From the NCBI GenBank assembly GCA_910586755.1, contig CAJUJM010000041.1, forward strand, positions 1-16,567: a stretch of 16,567 bases of DNA, written 5' to 3'. The position numbers were made by a program, and so were the translations under genes. Origin of the DNA: an uncultured Lachnospiraceae bacterium. GTDB lineage: Bacteria; Bacillota; Clostridia; Lachnospirales; Lachnospiraceae. The notes beneath the pieces are model-generated. The model was not told the origin of the DNA. It made no database searches and saw nothing but the letters and a program-made list of their open reading frames with translations. Every line of letters starts with the position of its first letter. Position 1 is the stretch's first letter. Of this stretch, positions 6,236 to 13,294 are shown piece by piece.

Positions 6236-7930
6236 CTATTTGTTGATCTTAAAAGAACTCTTTAAAGAAACAATCCGGTTAAATACCGGCTTTTCCGGCG
6301 TGCTGTCCTTGCAGTCCACACAGAAATATCCGTTTCTCATAAACTGGAAGCTGTCGTAGGCCCGGGCTTCCTTTAAAGCCGGCTCTACATAGCAATCCTT
6401 TACAATGGTTAAGGAGTTGGGATTTAAATTTAAGGTTCCGTCTTCATTTAGCTTGCCCTTTTCCTCATCTACAATATTTTCATACAAACGGCACTCTACC
6501 TTTTCGGCGCTATGGGCTGCTACCCAATGGATCGTTCCCTTTACCTTCCGCCCGGTAAAGCCGGAGCCGCTTTTGGTCTCCGGATCGTAGGTACAATGCA
6601 CTACGGTAATGTTGCCGTTCTCGTCCTTCTCGCATCCGGTACAGGTGACAAAATAAGCGCCCATCAGGCGGACTTCATTGCCGGGGAAGAGGCGGAAATA
6701 TTTCTTGGGCGGTTCTTCCATAAAGTCTTCCCGCTCAATATAAAGCTCTCTGCCAAAGGGAACCAGCCGCTCCCCAAGAGCTTCATTTTCCAGATTATTG
6801 GGAATAGACAGTTCTTCCGTCTGGTCTTCCGGATAGTTGTCGATAACCAGTTTGACCGGATCCAGCACTGCCATCATCCTGGCTTTCTTAAGCTTTAAGT
6901 CTTCGCGAATGCAGTATTCCAACATCGCGTAATCAACCGAGCTGTTGGCCTTGGCAACCCCTACTAAATCCACAAACATTCTCAGGGATTCGGGGGTATA
7001 GCCTCTTCTTCTAAGAGCGGCGATGGTAACCAGGCGGGGATCATCCCAGCCGTCTACAATGCCGTCCTCAACCAGTTTTTTAATATAACGTTTGCCGGTC
7101 ACCACATTGGTCAGATAAAGCTTGGCAAACTCTATCTGTCTGGGCGGATTCTCAAATTCACATTCTCTTACCACCCAGTCGTATAAGGGCCTGTGATCTT
7201 CAAATTCCAGGGTGCAGATAGAATGGGTAATGTGCTCAATGGCATCCTCTATTGGGTGGGCGAAATCGTACATGGGGTAAATGCACCAGGTGTTGCCGGT
7301 GTTGTGATGTTCCATCCGGGCCACCCGGTAGATAACCGGATCCCGCATATTAATGTTGGGGGAGGCCATGTCAATCTTAGCACGGAGCACCTTTTCTCCG
7401 TCCTGATATTTTCCGGCACGCATTTCCTCAAAAAGAGTTAAATTCTCCTCAACAGAACGGTTCCGATAGGGGCTCTCCTTGCCGGGATTGGTAAAATCTC
7501 CCCGGTATTCCCGGATTTCTTCTGCGCTTAAATCGCAGACATAGGCCTTTCCCTTTTTAATTAGCTTTACCGCGCACTCATACATCTGTTCAAAGTAATT
7601 GGACGCAAAGAATAAGCGGTCCTCAAAATCCGCTCCCAGCCACTTTACATCTGCGGTAATGGACTCCACAAATTCGGTTTTTTCCTTGGTGGGATTGGTA
7701 TCGTCAAAACGAAGGTTAAACTTACCGCCGTACTGCTTAGCCAAACCATAATTTAATAAAATAGACTTGGCATGTCCGATATGCAGGTAGCCGTTGGGCT
7801 CCGGCGGAAAACGGGTCTGTACGTGATTGTAAACGCCTTCTGCTAAATCCTTATCAATTTCCTGCTCAATAAAATGTTTGGAAACCACTTCTTTTTCTTC
7901 TACTTCCGGCGCAAGATTTTTTTCTTCCAT
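6236..7930 (-). CDS. glnS: Glutaminyl-tRNA synthetase
   Basis: A class I aminoacyl-tRNA synthetase that charges tRNA-Gln with glutamine in the cytosol. It is 564 residues, close to the 554 of the E. coli enzyme. The Rossmann fold signature PPEPNGYLHIGHAKS has HIGH at residues 50-53; NLRFDDTNP (72-80), REYRG (140-144), CIYPMYDF (216-223) and RRRGYT all match GlnRS. The second class I motif is degenerate: TGKR at 278-281 where E. coli has MSKR. The C-terminal anticodon-binding beta-barrels end with EKPVFNRIVSLK. Start: the frame is open further upstream, but the ATG at 7930 has GGAGG 8 bases before it and fits the promoter at 7977-8005, while the longer frame begins upstream of that promoter. 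Stop is TAG. Many Firmicutes lack this gene and make Gln-tRNA by amidation. Confidence 0.96.
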   Translation of the reverse strand: MEEKNLAPEVEEKEVVSKHFIEQEIDKDLAEGVYNHVQTRFPPEPNGYLHIGHAKSILLNYGLAKQYGGKFNLRFDDTNPTKEKTEFVESITADVKWLGADFEDRLFFASNYFEQMYECAVKLIKKGKAYVCDLSAEEIREYRGDFTNPGKESPYRNRSVEENLTLFEEMRAGKYQDGEKVLRAKIDMASPNINMRDPVIYRVARMEHHNTGNTWCIYPMYDFAHPIEDAIEHITHSICTLEFEDHRPLYDWVVRECEFENPPRQIEFAKLYLTNVVTGKRYIKKLVEDGIVDGWDDPRLVTIAALRRRGYTPESLRMFVDLVGVAKANSSVDYAMLEYCIREDLKLKKARMMAVLDPVKLVIDNYPEDQTEELSIPNNLENEALGERLVPFGRELYIEREDFMEEPPKKYFRLFPGNEVRLMGAYFVTCTGCEKDENGNITVVHCTYDPETKSGSGFTGRKVKGTIHWVAAHSAEKVECRLYENIVDEEKGKLNEDGTLNLNPNSLTIVKDCYVEPALKEARAYDSFQFMRNGYFCVDCKDSTPEKPVFNRIVSLKSSFKINK

Positions 7931-7976
7931 TCCTGGTTCCTCCATGCTCTCAACTATTACATCTGAATTGTTTTCC

Positions 7977-8005
7977 AGTATAGCACACCGTCGAAAAAAC
8001 GGCAA
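7977..8005 (-). promoter_or_regulatory. Sigma-A promoter of glnS
   Basis: Minus-strand TTGCCG (8000-8005), a 17-bp spacer and TATACT (7977-7982). The start would be near 7970, giving a leader of about 40 bases, too short for a T-box. Confidence 0.75.
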
Positions 8006-8027
8006 GAACCTTTTCCCCAAACAGTGC

Positions 8028-8067
8028 CGGAAACCGCAGGATCCCAGCTGTTCAGGCGGGGTTTCCG
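8028..8067 (-). terminator. Hairpin at the end of the MATE gene, weak terminator candidate
   Basis: CGGAAACC and GGTTTCCG (8028-8035 and 8060-8067) form an 8-bp stem around 24 bases and include the MATE stop codon. No proper T-run follows on the minus strand, so termination is uncertain. Confidence 0.3.
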
Positions 8068-9404
8068 CCCTTTTTTCCGTCTTTTTCCATATGTATCAGA
8101 TACCCCGCGCAGAGCACAATCTGGAGTACGGTGGACACAGGCACGGCCAGGCCGATGCCAAACAGGGAAACTCCCGGGATCCGGCTCATCAGATAGGAAA
8201 CCGGGATTCTGGCGGCAAAGGATCCGGCCAGGCCCTGGATCATAACAAATACGGTCCTGCCGCAGCCGTTAAAATACCCGGCAAAGCAGAAGGAAAATGC
8301 AGTGAAAATACAGTCTATGGCGTAAGCTCGCAGGTAGTCCGCCGCAGCCGCAATTACTGCCTGGTCTCTGGAAAACAGGCCTGCCAGAATACTCCCGTGG
8401 AAAAAGGATATGTAAGCCATAATCAGACCTGCCGCCACAGAGGAAATGATGCCGTAAAGCAATGCTTTCTTTGCCCGTTCCGGCTTTCTCGCCCCCACAT
8501 TCTGGGCTACAAAGGCAGACATAGCCTGCATAAAGGCGGAAGGCACAAGCATAATAAATGCACACAGCTTCTCCGCTACGCCGATCCCAGCAGACGCCAC
8601 CACTCCCAGGGAATTTACTATGGCAATAATGACAAGGAAGGAAATGCTTACCAGCAGATCCTGAAGGGCAATGGGAAGCCCCAGCACTACAATCCGCCGG
8701 ATCACTGCCCTGTCAAACCGCAGAGAGCGTCTGGTAAATGTAAAAGGAAGACGGCGCCTGCGGATAATCAAAACAGACAGCATCACACTGAAAGCCTGGG
8801 CAAATACCGTAGCATATGCGGCACCTGCCACTCCCATATGAAAGCCTCCCACCAGCAAAAGATCCCCGCCGATGTTGAGCACGCAGGCAATGGCAACGGT
8901 GATAAGAGGCATTTTAGAATCCCCGATTCCCCGGAAAATACTTCCCAGAACATTGTAAGCCACAATAAAAACCGTCCCGGCAGAACAGATCTGCACATAG
9001 GAAACCGTCTGGTCAAAGGCTTCTTCGGGAGCGTGCATTACCCAGGCCATGGGACTTGCAAAAAGCATCATAAGCGCTGTCACAGCTGCGGCTACCACTG
9101 CAAACAGGCAGATGCCGCTGCCGATAACCCTTCCCGCTTCCTCCGGCCTCTCTTCCCCGATCCGCTGGCCTGCCAAAATGGTGATTCCCATGGATAATCC
9201 TACAATGACCACGGTTACAGTATGCATAATCTGGCTTCCTGTGGAAACTGCCGACACGTCGGTAGACGCCCCGAACTGCCCTACTATCAATAAATCCACT
9301 GCGCCGTACATTGCCTGAAGAAACAGCGCCAGCAATACAGGCAGCGCAAAGCGGATAAGGGGTGTTAAAATCTTTCCTTCTGTAAAACTCTGGTGTTGAT
9401 CCAT
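8052..9404 (-). CDS. MATE-family multidrug / toxic compound efflux transporter
   Basis: Integral membrane antiporter of 450 residues, the usual MATE length, with about twelve hydrophobic helices in two similar halves. Diagnostic parts are the first helix region IRFALPVLLALFLQAMYGAVDLLIVGQFG (about residues 17-45, described here by its ends IRFALP and VGQFG), the SIFRGIGDSK motif in the middle of the first half, and LGLPIALQ, VAQNVGARKPERAKKAL and FNGCGRT in the second half. It is closest to the NorM/DinF-like group found in Clostridia, which exports cationic compounds in exchange for Na+ or H+; the natural substrate is unknown. The ATG at 9404 has only a modest AGGA about 11 bases upstream, with GAAGA closer. 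It sits between the tRNA-Thr terminator and glnS; no clear promoter was found in the 105 bases upstream. Confidence 0.92.
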   Translation of the reverse strand: MDQHQSFTEGKILTPLIRFALPVLLALFLQAMYGAVDLLIVGQFGASTDVSAVSTGSQIMHTVTVVIVGLSMGITILAGQRIGEERPEEAGRVIGSGICLFAVVAAAVTALMMLFASPMAWVMHAPEEAFDQTVSYVQICSAGTVFIVAYNVLGSIFRGIGDSKMPLITVAIACVLNIGGDLLLVGGFHMGVAGAAYATVFAQAFSVMLSVLIIRRRRLPFTFTRRSLRFDRAVIRRIVVLGLPIALQDLLVSISFLVIIAIVNSLGVVASAGIGVAEKLCAFIMLVPSAFMQAMSAFVAQNVGARKPERAKKALLYGIISSVAAGLIMAYISFFHGSILAGLFSRDQAVIAAAADYLRAYAIDCIFTAFSFCFAGYFNGCGRTVFVMIQGLAGSFAARIPVSYLMSRIPGVSLFGIGLAVPVSTVLQIVLCAGYLIHMEKDGKKGGNPA

Positions 9405-9509
9405 TCTTCATTAGTCCTTTCTTATTCCCAGCAAGTAAAGCAGGCGTCCGGTTCTGCCCTTGTCCGCCGGGGGATGCGTTTCTTTTAACAAAGTAGGAAT
9501 TAACTATTA

Positions 9510-9546
9510 CACAAAAATAACAAAAGCCTTGAATATTCAAGGCTTT
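9510..9546 (-). terminator. Terminator of the tRNA-Thr gene
   Basis: A perfect palindrome at 9523-9546 gives an 11-bp stem with arms AAAGCCTTGAA and TTCAAGGCTTT around TA. On the minus strand it is followed by TGTTATTTTTG, a typical terminator tail. Confidence 0.85.
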
Positions 9547-9553
9547 CACACAA

Positions 9554-9626
9554 AGCTGCTGACGGGAATCGGACCCGTGACCTCCGCACTACCAATGCGA
9601 CGCTCTACCGACTGAGCCACAGCAGC
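9554..9626 (-). tRNA. tRNA-Thr (anticodon GGT)
   Basis: A complete cloverleaf of 73 bases can be drawn on the minus strand. The acceptor stem is GCTGCTG with CAGCAGC, the D-arm GGCTC...GAGC, the anticodon stem TCGCA/TGCGG around loop TTGGTAG, and the T-arm ACGGG TCCGATT CCCGT. Bases 34-36 are GGT, reading ACC (Thr) and, by wobble, ACT. The discriminator base is T and no CCA is encoded, so CCA must be added enzymatically. It has its own promoter and terminator. Confidence 0.95.
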
Positions 9627-9675
9627 ATCTTCTATTTTGGGCTTGTTTTATGCTTAGCACTCTCAAGCCTCAGTT

Positions 9676-9704
9676 ATAATATCATGTATTTTTTCTTTTG
9701 TCAA
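9676..9704 (-). promoter_or_regulatory. Sigma-A promoter of tRNA-Thr
   Basis: Consensus -35 TTGACA (9699-9704), a 17-bp spacer and -10 TATTAT (9676-9681) on the minus strand, about 45 bases before the mature tRNA. Confidence 0.82.
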
Positions 9705-9740
9705 CAAAATTTATAAAAATTTTTAGACAGCTTTTAGGGA

Positions 9741-9767
9741 ACTTTCGCCTGCTTCTTTCATATTTTA
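9741..9767 (+). promoter_or_regulatory. Sigma-K-like (mother-cell sporulation) promoter of the DUF4397 gene
   Basis: AC at 9741-9742, 16 bases, then CATATTTTA at 9759-9767, which fits the Bacillus sigma-K pattern AC - 16/17 - CATAnnnTA. The start would fall about 20 bases before the ATG at 9793. The pattern is short, so a chance match is possible, but no sigma-A promoter is visible in its place. Confidence 0.4.
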
Positions 9768-9792
9768 GATAAAAAGCATTATTGAGGTTTTT

Positions 9793-10905
9793 ATGGCAGA
9801 TTACCCCTCTTTTCTATCTTTCGGTATTGCATCATTCCAACTGGAAAGGAATCCGGATCAGCTTACCGCTTCGGTCTGCGCCATGGAAGTTAATCCCGCA
9901 GTGGGTACGCAGGAAGTATTGACACCAGATTCGCCAACATCTCCAAAAGTCCATTTAACAGCTGCCGGCATGCCGGTTCCGGAAGCTGAAGCAGCAGATT
10001 CGTTGGAAATTCCAGCTGTAAACTCATCAGTCCCCATGGCTGCAAGCTCATCCGAAATCCCGGCGGCAGACTCGCCGCTCCCTCTTCCTGCCAGCTCACC
10101 GGAAGCCCTGGCCGCAGAGCCCTCTACTACCCAGACAGCCGAGCAGGAGGCAGATCAGCTTTCCACCTTTATCTCCGATGACACCCTTCACACATACGAG
10201 GCAGGCCCTCAGTCACAGGCCTTCCCCGGCTTTAACCGGCCTGTACCGCCTATTTTCCGAATGGTCCAGGTTCGCTTTTTAAACGCCTCTACCAATCCTT
10301 TTTCTGTGGATGTCCTGGTGGACGGCAACGTATACTTACGCGGCAGCTCTTTTGGCTCTGTATCCCAGTACAGCCCCATATCCGACGGCTTCCACACGGT
10401 CACCGTGCGGAGAAGCTCCAATATCCGGACTACCGTATTTCAGGGAGTATTCCCTTTTGTGTCCGGCCAAAAAACCACCCTGTCTATTGCCGACTCTCCT
10501 TCCGGAGCAATTACTGTTTTCCAGCTCTCGGACACCGGCTGTTTTTCCTGCCCCAACCGCTGCGGTTGCTACCGGGTCGCCAATATGACATTCCCCGGGT
10601 CCTCTTTTGATATTCAAACTCCTACCGGAGACAGGGTATTCCGCAATATCTCCTTCGGTCAGGCCTCCCCTTACAGACAGACCTCTGCCGGCTTTTATCG
10701 GTTCTTTGTCACAGAACCGTCAGGTTTCCAACCGGTAAGGGAGCTTCCCATCCTGCTCCAGACTTTCCTCACCGGCTCCTTCACACCCCCCAGCTCCCTG
10801 GCTTCCATATCAGTTCGTATTGAAGCCGGAAAGACTTATACCACTTATCTGATTGGAAATACCTGGTCTGCCTTCCACCTTCAGGCCCTGACTGTTGAAG
10901 ATTAA
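9793..10905 (+). CDS. DUF4397 domain-containing protein with low-complexity N-terminal region
   Basis: A 370-residue protein of unknown function. Residues about 35-120 form a linker rich in Pro, Ala, Ser and Glu with repeating phrases such as ADS.EIPA and SSSEIPAADS. Two DUF4397-like beta domains follow, about 157-245 and 262-366. Both begin with a strand of the VRFLNASTNPFSVDV type and share the internal match FGSVSQYSPISDGF / FGQASPYRQTSAGF, so they arose by duplication. A cluster of four cysteines (250, 253, 257, 259) joins them. There is no signal peptide or membrane helix. Known DUF4397 proteins are usually surface or extracellular; lack of a signal plus a sigma-K-like promoter fits a protein deposited on the spore surface from the mother cell, which is my inference. 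The start ATG has TGAGG 5 bases before it. Confidence 0.8.
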   Translation: MADYPSFLSFGIASFQLERNPDQLTASVCAMEVNPAVGTQEVLTPDSPTSPKVHLTAAGMPVPEAEAADSLEIPAVNSSVPMAASSSEIPAADSPLPLPASSPEALAAEPSTTQTAEQEADQLSTFISDDTLHTYEAGPQSQAFPGFNRPVPPIFRMVQVRFLNASTNPFSVDVLVDGNVYLRGSSFGSVSQYSPISDGFHTVTVRRSSNIRTTVFQGVFPFVSGQKTTLSIADSPSGAITVFQLSDTGCFSCPNRCGCYRVANMTFPGSSFDIQTPTGDRVFRNISFGQASPYRQTSAGFYRFFVTEPSGFQPVRELPILLQTFLTGSFTPPSSLASISVRIEAGKTYTTYLIGNTWSAFHLQALTVED

Positions 10906-10930
10906 TTAAATGAGCTGTCAAATGGGCCCG

Positions 10931-10980
10931 TCAGGCTTTTATCACTTAAAACGTCCTGGCGGCCGGGGAGCCTGAATGTT
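10931..10980. terminator. Shared hairpin between convergent DUF4397 and ldh genes, weak
   Basis: TCAGGCT (10931-10937) pairs with AGCCTGA (10969-10975) around a 31-base GC-rich loop, and ATGTTTT follows on the plus strand. It is the only hairpin I find in the 82 bases between the two stop codons. Confidence 0.35.
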
Positions 10981-10987
10981 TTGAGCC

Positions 10988-11944
10988 CTACAAAACCCCC
11001 TGAAAGCTCTCCCTGAGAGTATCGCAGGACCTGGCAAGCTTTTCCGTTTCTTCATCTGTCAGAGACAGGGTTAATACCTTTTGAACTCCGTTTTGATTAA
11101 TAATGCAGGGAACTCCGATAAAGACATCTCGCTGCCCATACTCTCCCCGAAGCATAGCCGAAACCGTAAGCACGCTGTGTTCATCCCCAAAAATTGCTTT
11201 GGTAATCCGGGTCATGGCCATACCAATCCCGTAATAGGTAGCTTTTTTGGCCTCAATAATCCGGTAAGCAGCTCCCCGGACCTCCTTTTCCATCTCTTCC
11301 AGGCGGCTGCAGCACAGTTCCGGCTGTCCCTGGCCGCTTTCTCTGCAAAGATCCAAAACAGGCTTTGTAGCAATCATGGCCTGACTCCAGGGAACAAATT
11401 CACTGTCCCCATGTTCGCCGATTACGTAGGCATGGACATTCCTGGGATCTACCTCCAGATACTCTCCCAGAAGGTAGCGCAGTCTGGCTGTGTCTAAAGC
11501 GGTTCCGGTTCCCAAAACTCTTCTTGGGTTAAACCCGGACAGTTCACAGGTAATCTGGGTCATAATATCCACCGGATTGGTAGCCACCAGAAAAATTCCG
11601 TTAAACCCGGACTCTGCCACCGGATCCACAATGGATTTAAAAACCTGGGCATTGCGCTTTAATAAATCCAGCCGGGTCTCTCCCGGTTTCTGGGCAACAC
11701 CGGCGCAGATCACTACAATATCCGCATCCTTACAGTCCCCGTATTCTCCTGCATATATTTTCATATTGGAAGCAGAAAAGGCCAGGCCATGGTTTAAGTC
11801 CATAGCCTCGCCTTCTGCTTTCCTCTTATCTACGTCAATTAAAACCAGCTCGTCACAGGCAGTCTGGTTTAACAGGCAGTATGCATAGCTCATGCCTACC
11901 ATTCCGGTTCCCACCAACACAACCTTTCTCTTATCTGCTCTCAT
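10988..11944 (-). CDS. ldh: L-lactate dehydrogenase
   Basis: NAD-dependent enzyme of 318 residues that reduces pyruvate to L-lactate, regenerating NAD+ in fermentation. The Rossmann fold carries GTGMVG at residues 12-17 and Asp37 to bind NAD. In the mobile loop AGVAQKPGETRLD, Gln85 is the residue that selects pyruvate (malate dehydrogenases have Arg), and Arg91 is the loop arginine. Substrate Arg154 with Asp151 (DTARLR) and catalytic His178 (IGEHGDSE) are all present. Arg156 and His171 match the two residues that bind fructose-1,6-bisphosphate in Bacillus enzymes, so allosteric activation is likely. ATG is preceded by AAAGGAG at 7 bases. The gene has its own extended -10 promoter with a palindrome on the start point. 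Stop is TAG. Confidence 0.96.
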   Translation of the reverse strand: MRADKRKVVLVGTGMVGMSYAYCLLNQTACDELVLIDVDKRKAEGEAMDLNHGLAFSASNMKIYAGEYGDCKDADIVVICAGVAQKPGETRLDLLKRNAQVFKSIVDPVAESGFNGIFLVATNPVDIMTQITCELSGFNPRRVLGTGTALDTARLRYLLGEYLEVDPRNVHAYVIGEHGDSEFVPWSQAMIATKPVLDLCRESGQGQPELCCSRLEEMEKEVRGAAYRIIEAKKATYYGIGMAMTRITKAIFGDEHSVLTVSAMLRGEYGQRDVFIGVPCIINQNGVQKVLTLSLTDEETEKLARSCDTLRESFQGVL

Positions 11945-11982
11945 AGGCGCACTCCTTTCGCAATGAAATATTTCTTTCGGAT

Positions 11983-12002
11983 AAACAGCATTTCTGCTGT
12001 TT
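11983..12002. promoter_or_regulatory. Palindrome on the ldh transcription start, candidate operator
   Basis: Arms AAACAGCA and TGCTGTTT (11983-11990 and 11995-12002) are perfectly complementary around four bases, directly downstream of the ldh -10 box. It could be a repressor site or a hairpin at the 5' end of the mRNA. It does not match the TTGTTAA-type Rex operator. Confidence 0.5.
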
Positions 12003-12004
12003 TC

Positions 12005-12013
12005 AGTATACCA
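12005..12013 (-). promoter_or_regulatory. Extended -10 promoter of ldh
   Basis: Minus-strand TG-G-TATACT with the -10 box at 12005-12010. The -35 position (GAATAG at 17 bp) is poor, as is common for extended -10 promoters. The leader would be about 55 bases. Confidence 0.6.
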
Positions 12014-12113
12014 GAATTCTCACTGCCCTATTCATGCGTTTTTTCGTCACTGGGAAAGGCCGCCGGGTCCATGAAGGTTTCCTATAAAAGAGCGCCGCCA
12101 AGCCAGGGAAAGG

Positions 12114-12857
12114 CTACTGAAAAATCCGCTGGCGCACAATCTCATAGGCCAGCACCCCGGCCGCCACTGATGCGTTGAGGGAGTCAATATCCCCCTTCAT
12201 GGGAATAGATGCCACCATGTCACAGGTCTCCTTTACCAGTTTTCCCACGCCTTCCCCTTCATTTCCAATTACCAGCCCAATGGGCCCTTTTAGATTCAGC
12301 CGGTACATGGTCTCTCCTCCCATGTCTGCACAGACAAACCATAAGCCCTTTTTCTTCAAATCTTCCATGGTAGCAGCCAGATTGGTAACCTTGGCCACAG
12401 GAGTGTAATTTATCGCCCCGGCAGAGGTCCTGGCTACTGTTGCCGTAAGTCCTGCCGCCCTCCTTTTGGGAATAATCACTCCATGGGCCCCTGCCAGATT
12501 GGCAGTACGAATTATTGCCCCCAGATTGTGGGGATCCTCAATGCCATCCAAAAGGAATAAAAAAGGCGGTTCTCCTTTCTCTTCTGCCAGTTTCAGCATA
12601 TCCTCCACCCGGGCATACTCATAGGCCGCCGCATAGGCGATTACCCCCTGATGTTTGCCGGTATCCGACATCTGATCCAGACGTTCTTTGGCAACATAGG
12701 TAATAATGGTGTCATGTTTTCTGGCCTCTCTGGTAATGGATCTTATCGGGCCGTCCTGGCACCCATCCAGAACAAACAGCCGGTCAATGGTCTTGCCGGA
12801 CCGAAAAGCCTCCATCACCGCATTTCGGCCTTCTATGGTTAGTTCTTCGTATCTCAT
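12114..12857 (-). CDS. rlmB: 23S rRNA (guanosine-2'-O-)-methyltransferase RlmB
   Basis: SpoU/TrmH-family enzyme of 247 residues that uses S-adenosylmethionine to methylate the 2'-O of G2251 (E. coli numbering) in the peptidyl-transferase P-loop of 23S rRNA. The small N-terminal substrate-binding domain (about 5-78) begins IEGRNAVMEAF, typical of RlmB. The knotted SPOUT domain has all three motifs: DGIEDPHNLGAIIRTAN (104-120, with Asn111 and Arg117), GLVIGNEGEGV (194-204) and SIPMKGDIDSLNASVA (217-232). Its ATG overlaps the stop of mrnC by four bases (ATGA), with GGAG 7 bases before, indicating translational coupling. It is the last gene of the ispF-cysS-mrnC-rlmB group; no clear terminator follows before ldh. 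Stop is TAG. Confidence 0.94.
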   Translation of the reverse strand: MRYEELTIEGRNAVMEAFRSGKTIDRLFVLDGCQDGPIRSITREARKHDTIITYVAKERLDQMSDTGKHQGVIAYAAAYEYARVEDMLKLAEEKGEPPFLFLLDGIEDPHNLGAIIRTANLAGAHGVIIPKRRAAGLTATVARTSAGAINYTPVAKVTNLAATMEDLKKKGLWFVCADMGGETMYRLNLKGPIGLVIGNEGEGVGKLVKETCDMVASIPMKGDIDSLNASVAAGVLAYEIVRQRIFQ

Positions 12858-13294
12858 GTAAGTTCTCCAATCTCTCTTAAGGCTAAGGCGGTAAGTTCTG
12901 TCAGCCGCTCAAACTGTTCCGACAAAAACAGCCAGCCAATCAGCGCCTCAAAGCCGGTTGCCATGCGGTAATCCGCCACAGTGGCGTGCTTTGCCACTGT
13001 GGCGGACTTGGCGTTGCGTCCCCGCTTGTAAACCGTCAGCTCTTCCTCATTCAAATAAGAGGTCAGGGCCTTTATCAGGTTTGCCTGGGTCTCTGCCTTC
13101 ACAAGGCCTGCGCTCTTTTTATGCAGCTTATTAACCTACATATTTCCATCATTGACAATCTTGGCGCGGATCATCAGCTCGTAAACAGCATCGCCTATAT
13201 ATGCAAGCACCAGGGGCGAATACGTCGCCGCATCCGCCCTCTTAAATCCAAATTTCTCTTTATAAAATGTAAGAAAATTTATGCTCTCTTCCAT
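12854..13294 (-). pseudogene. mrnC: Mini-ribonuclease III (mrnC) interrupted by an in-frame TAG
   Basis: Mini-III is an RNase III-like nuclease without a dsRNA-binding domain that trims 23S rRNA precursors. The frame runs from ATG 13294 (GGGAG four bases before, overlapping the end of cysS by 16 bases) to TGA 12854, 147 codons, the normal family length, but codon 53 is TAG (13136-13138). Before it stand MEESINFLTFYK and TYSPLVLAYIGDAVYE with catalytic Asp35; after it stand VNKLHKKSAGLVKAETQ and MATGFEALIGWLFL with the second catalytic acid, Glu116. Both halves are well conserved and in one frame. The relatives usually have Gln-Val-Asn-Lys-Leu-His here, so a single C-to-T change of CAG is the simplest cause. 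The distal 82 codons could restart at GTG 13102, but without Asp35 that piece cannot be active alone. Sequencing error is possible. Confidence 0.82.
12972..13006. repeat. Perfect 14-bp inverted repeat inside mrnC
   Basis: TCCGCCACAGTGGC (12972-12985) and its exact complement (12993-13006) enclose a 7-base loop. It lies in coding sequence for SATVAKHATVAD, so the protein repeat ATVA partly explains it. There is no T-run after it on either strand. Confidence 0.75.

Noticed and set aside
7878..9197. Plus-strand open frame of 439 codons
   Set aside because: It is antisense to glnS and the MATE gene, has biased composition rich in His, Gln and Arg, and no ribosome binding site; a shadow frame.
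11945..12113. Rex (NADH-sensing) operator upstream of ldh
   Set aside because: No TTGTTAAnnnnTTAACAA-like sequence is present; the palindrome there has a different core.
12040..12113. Terminator between rlmB and ldh
   Set aside because: The region has GC-rich direct repeats such as CCTTTCCC, but no inverted repeat followed by a T-run.
13136..13138. TAG in mrnC as a sense codon in a recoded (for example pyrrolysine) genome
   Set aside because: At least four genes in this window end in TAG (3891, 6236, 10988, 12114), and the expected residue is an ordinary Gln, so general reassignment is unlikely.
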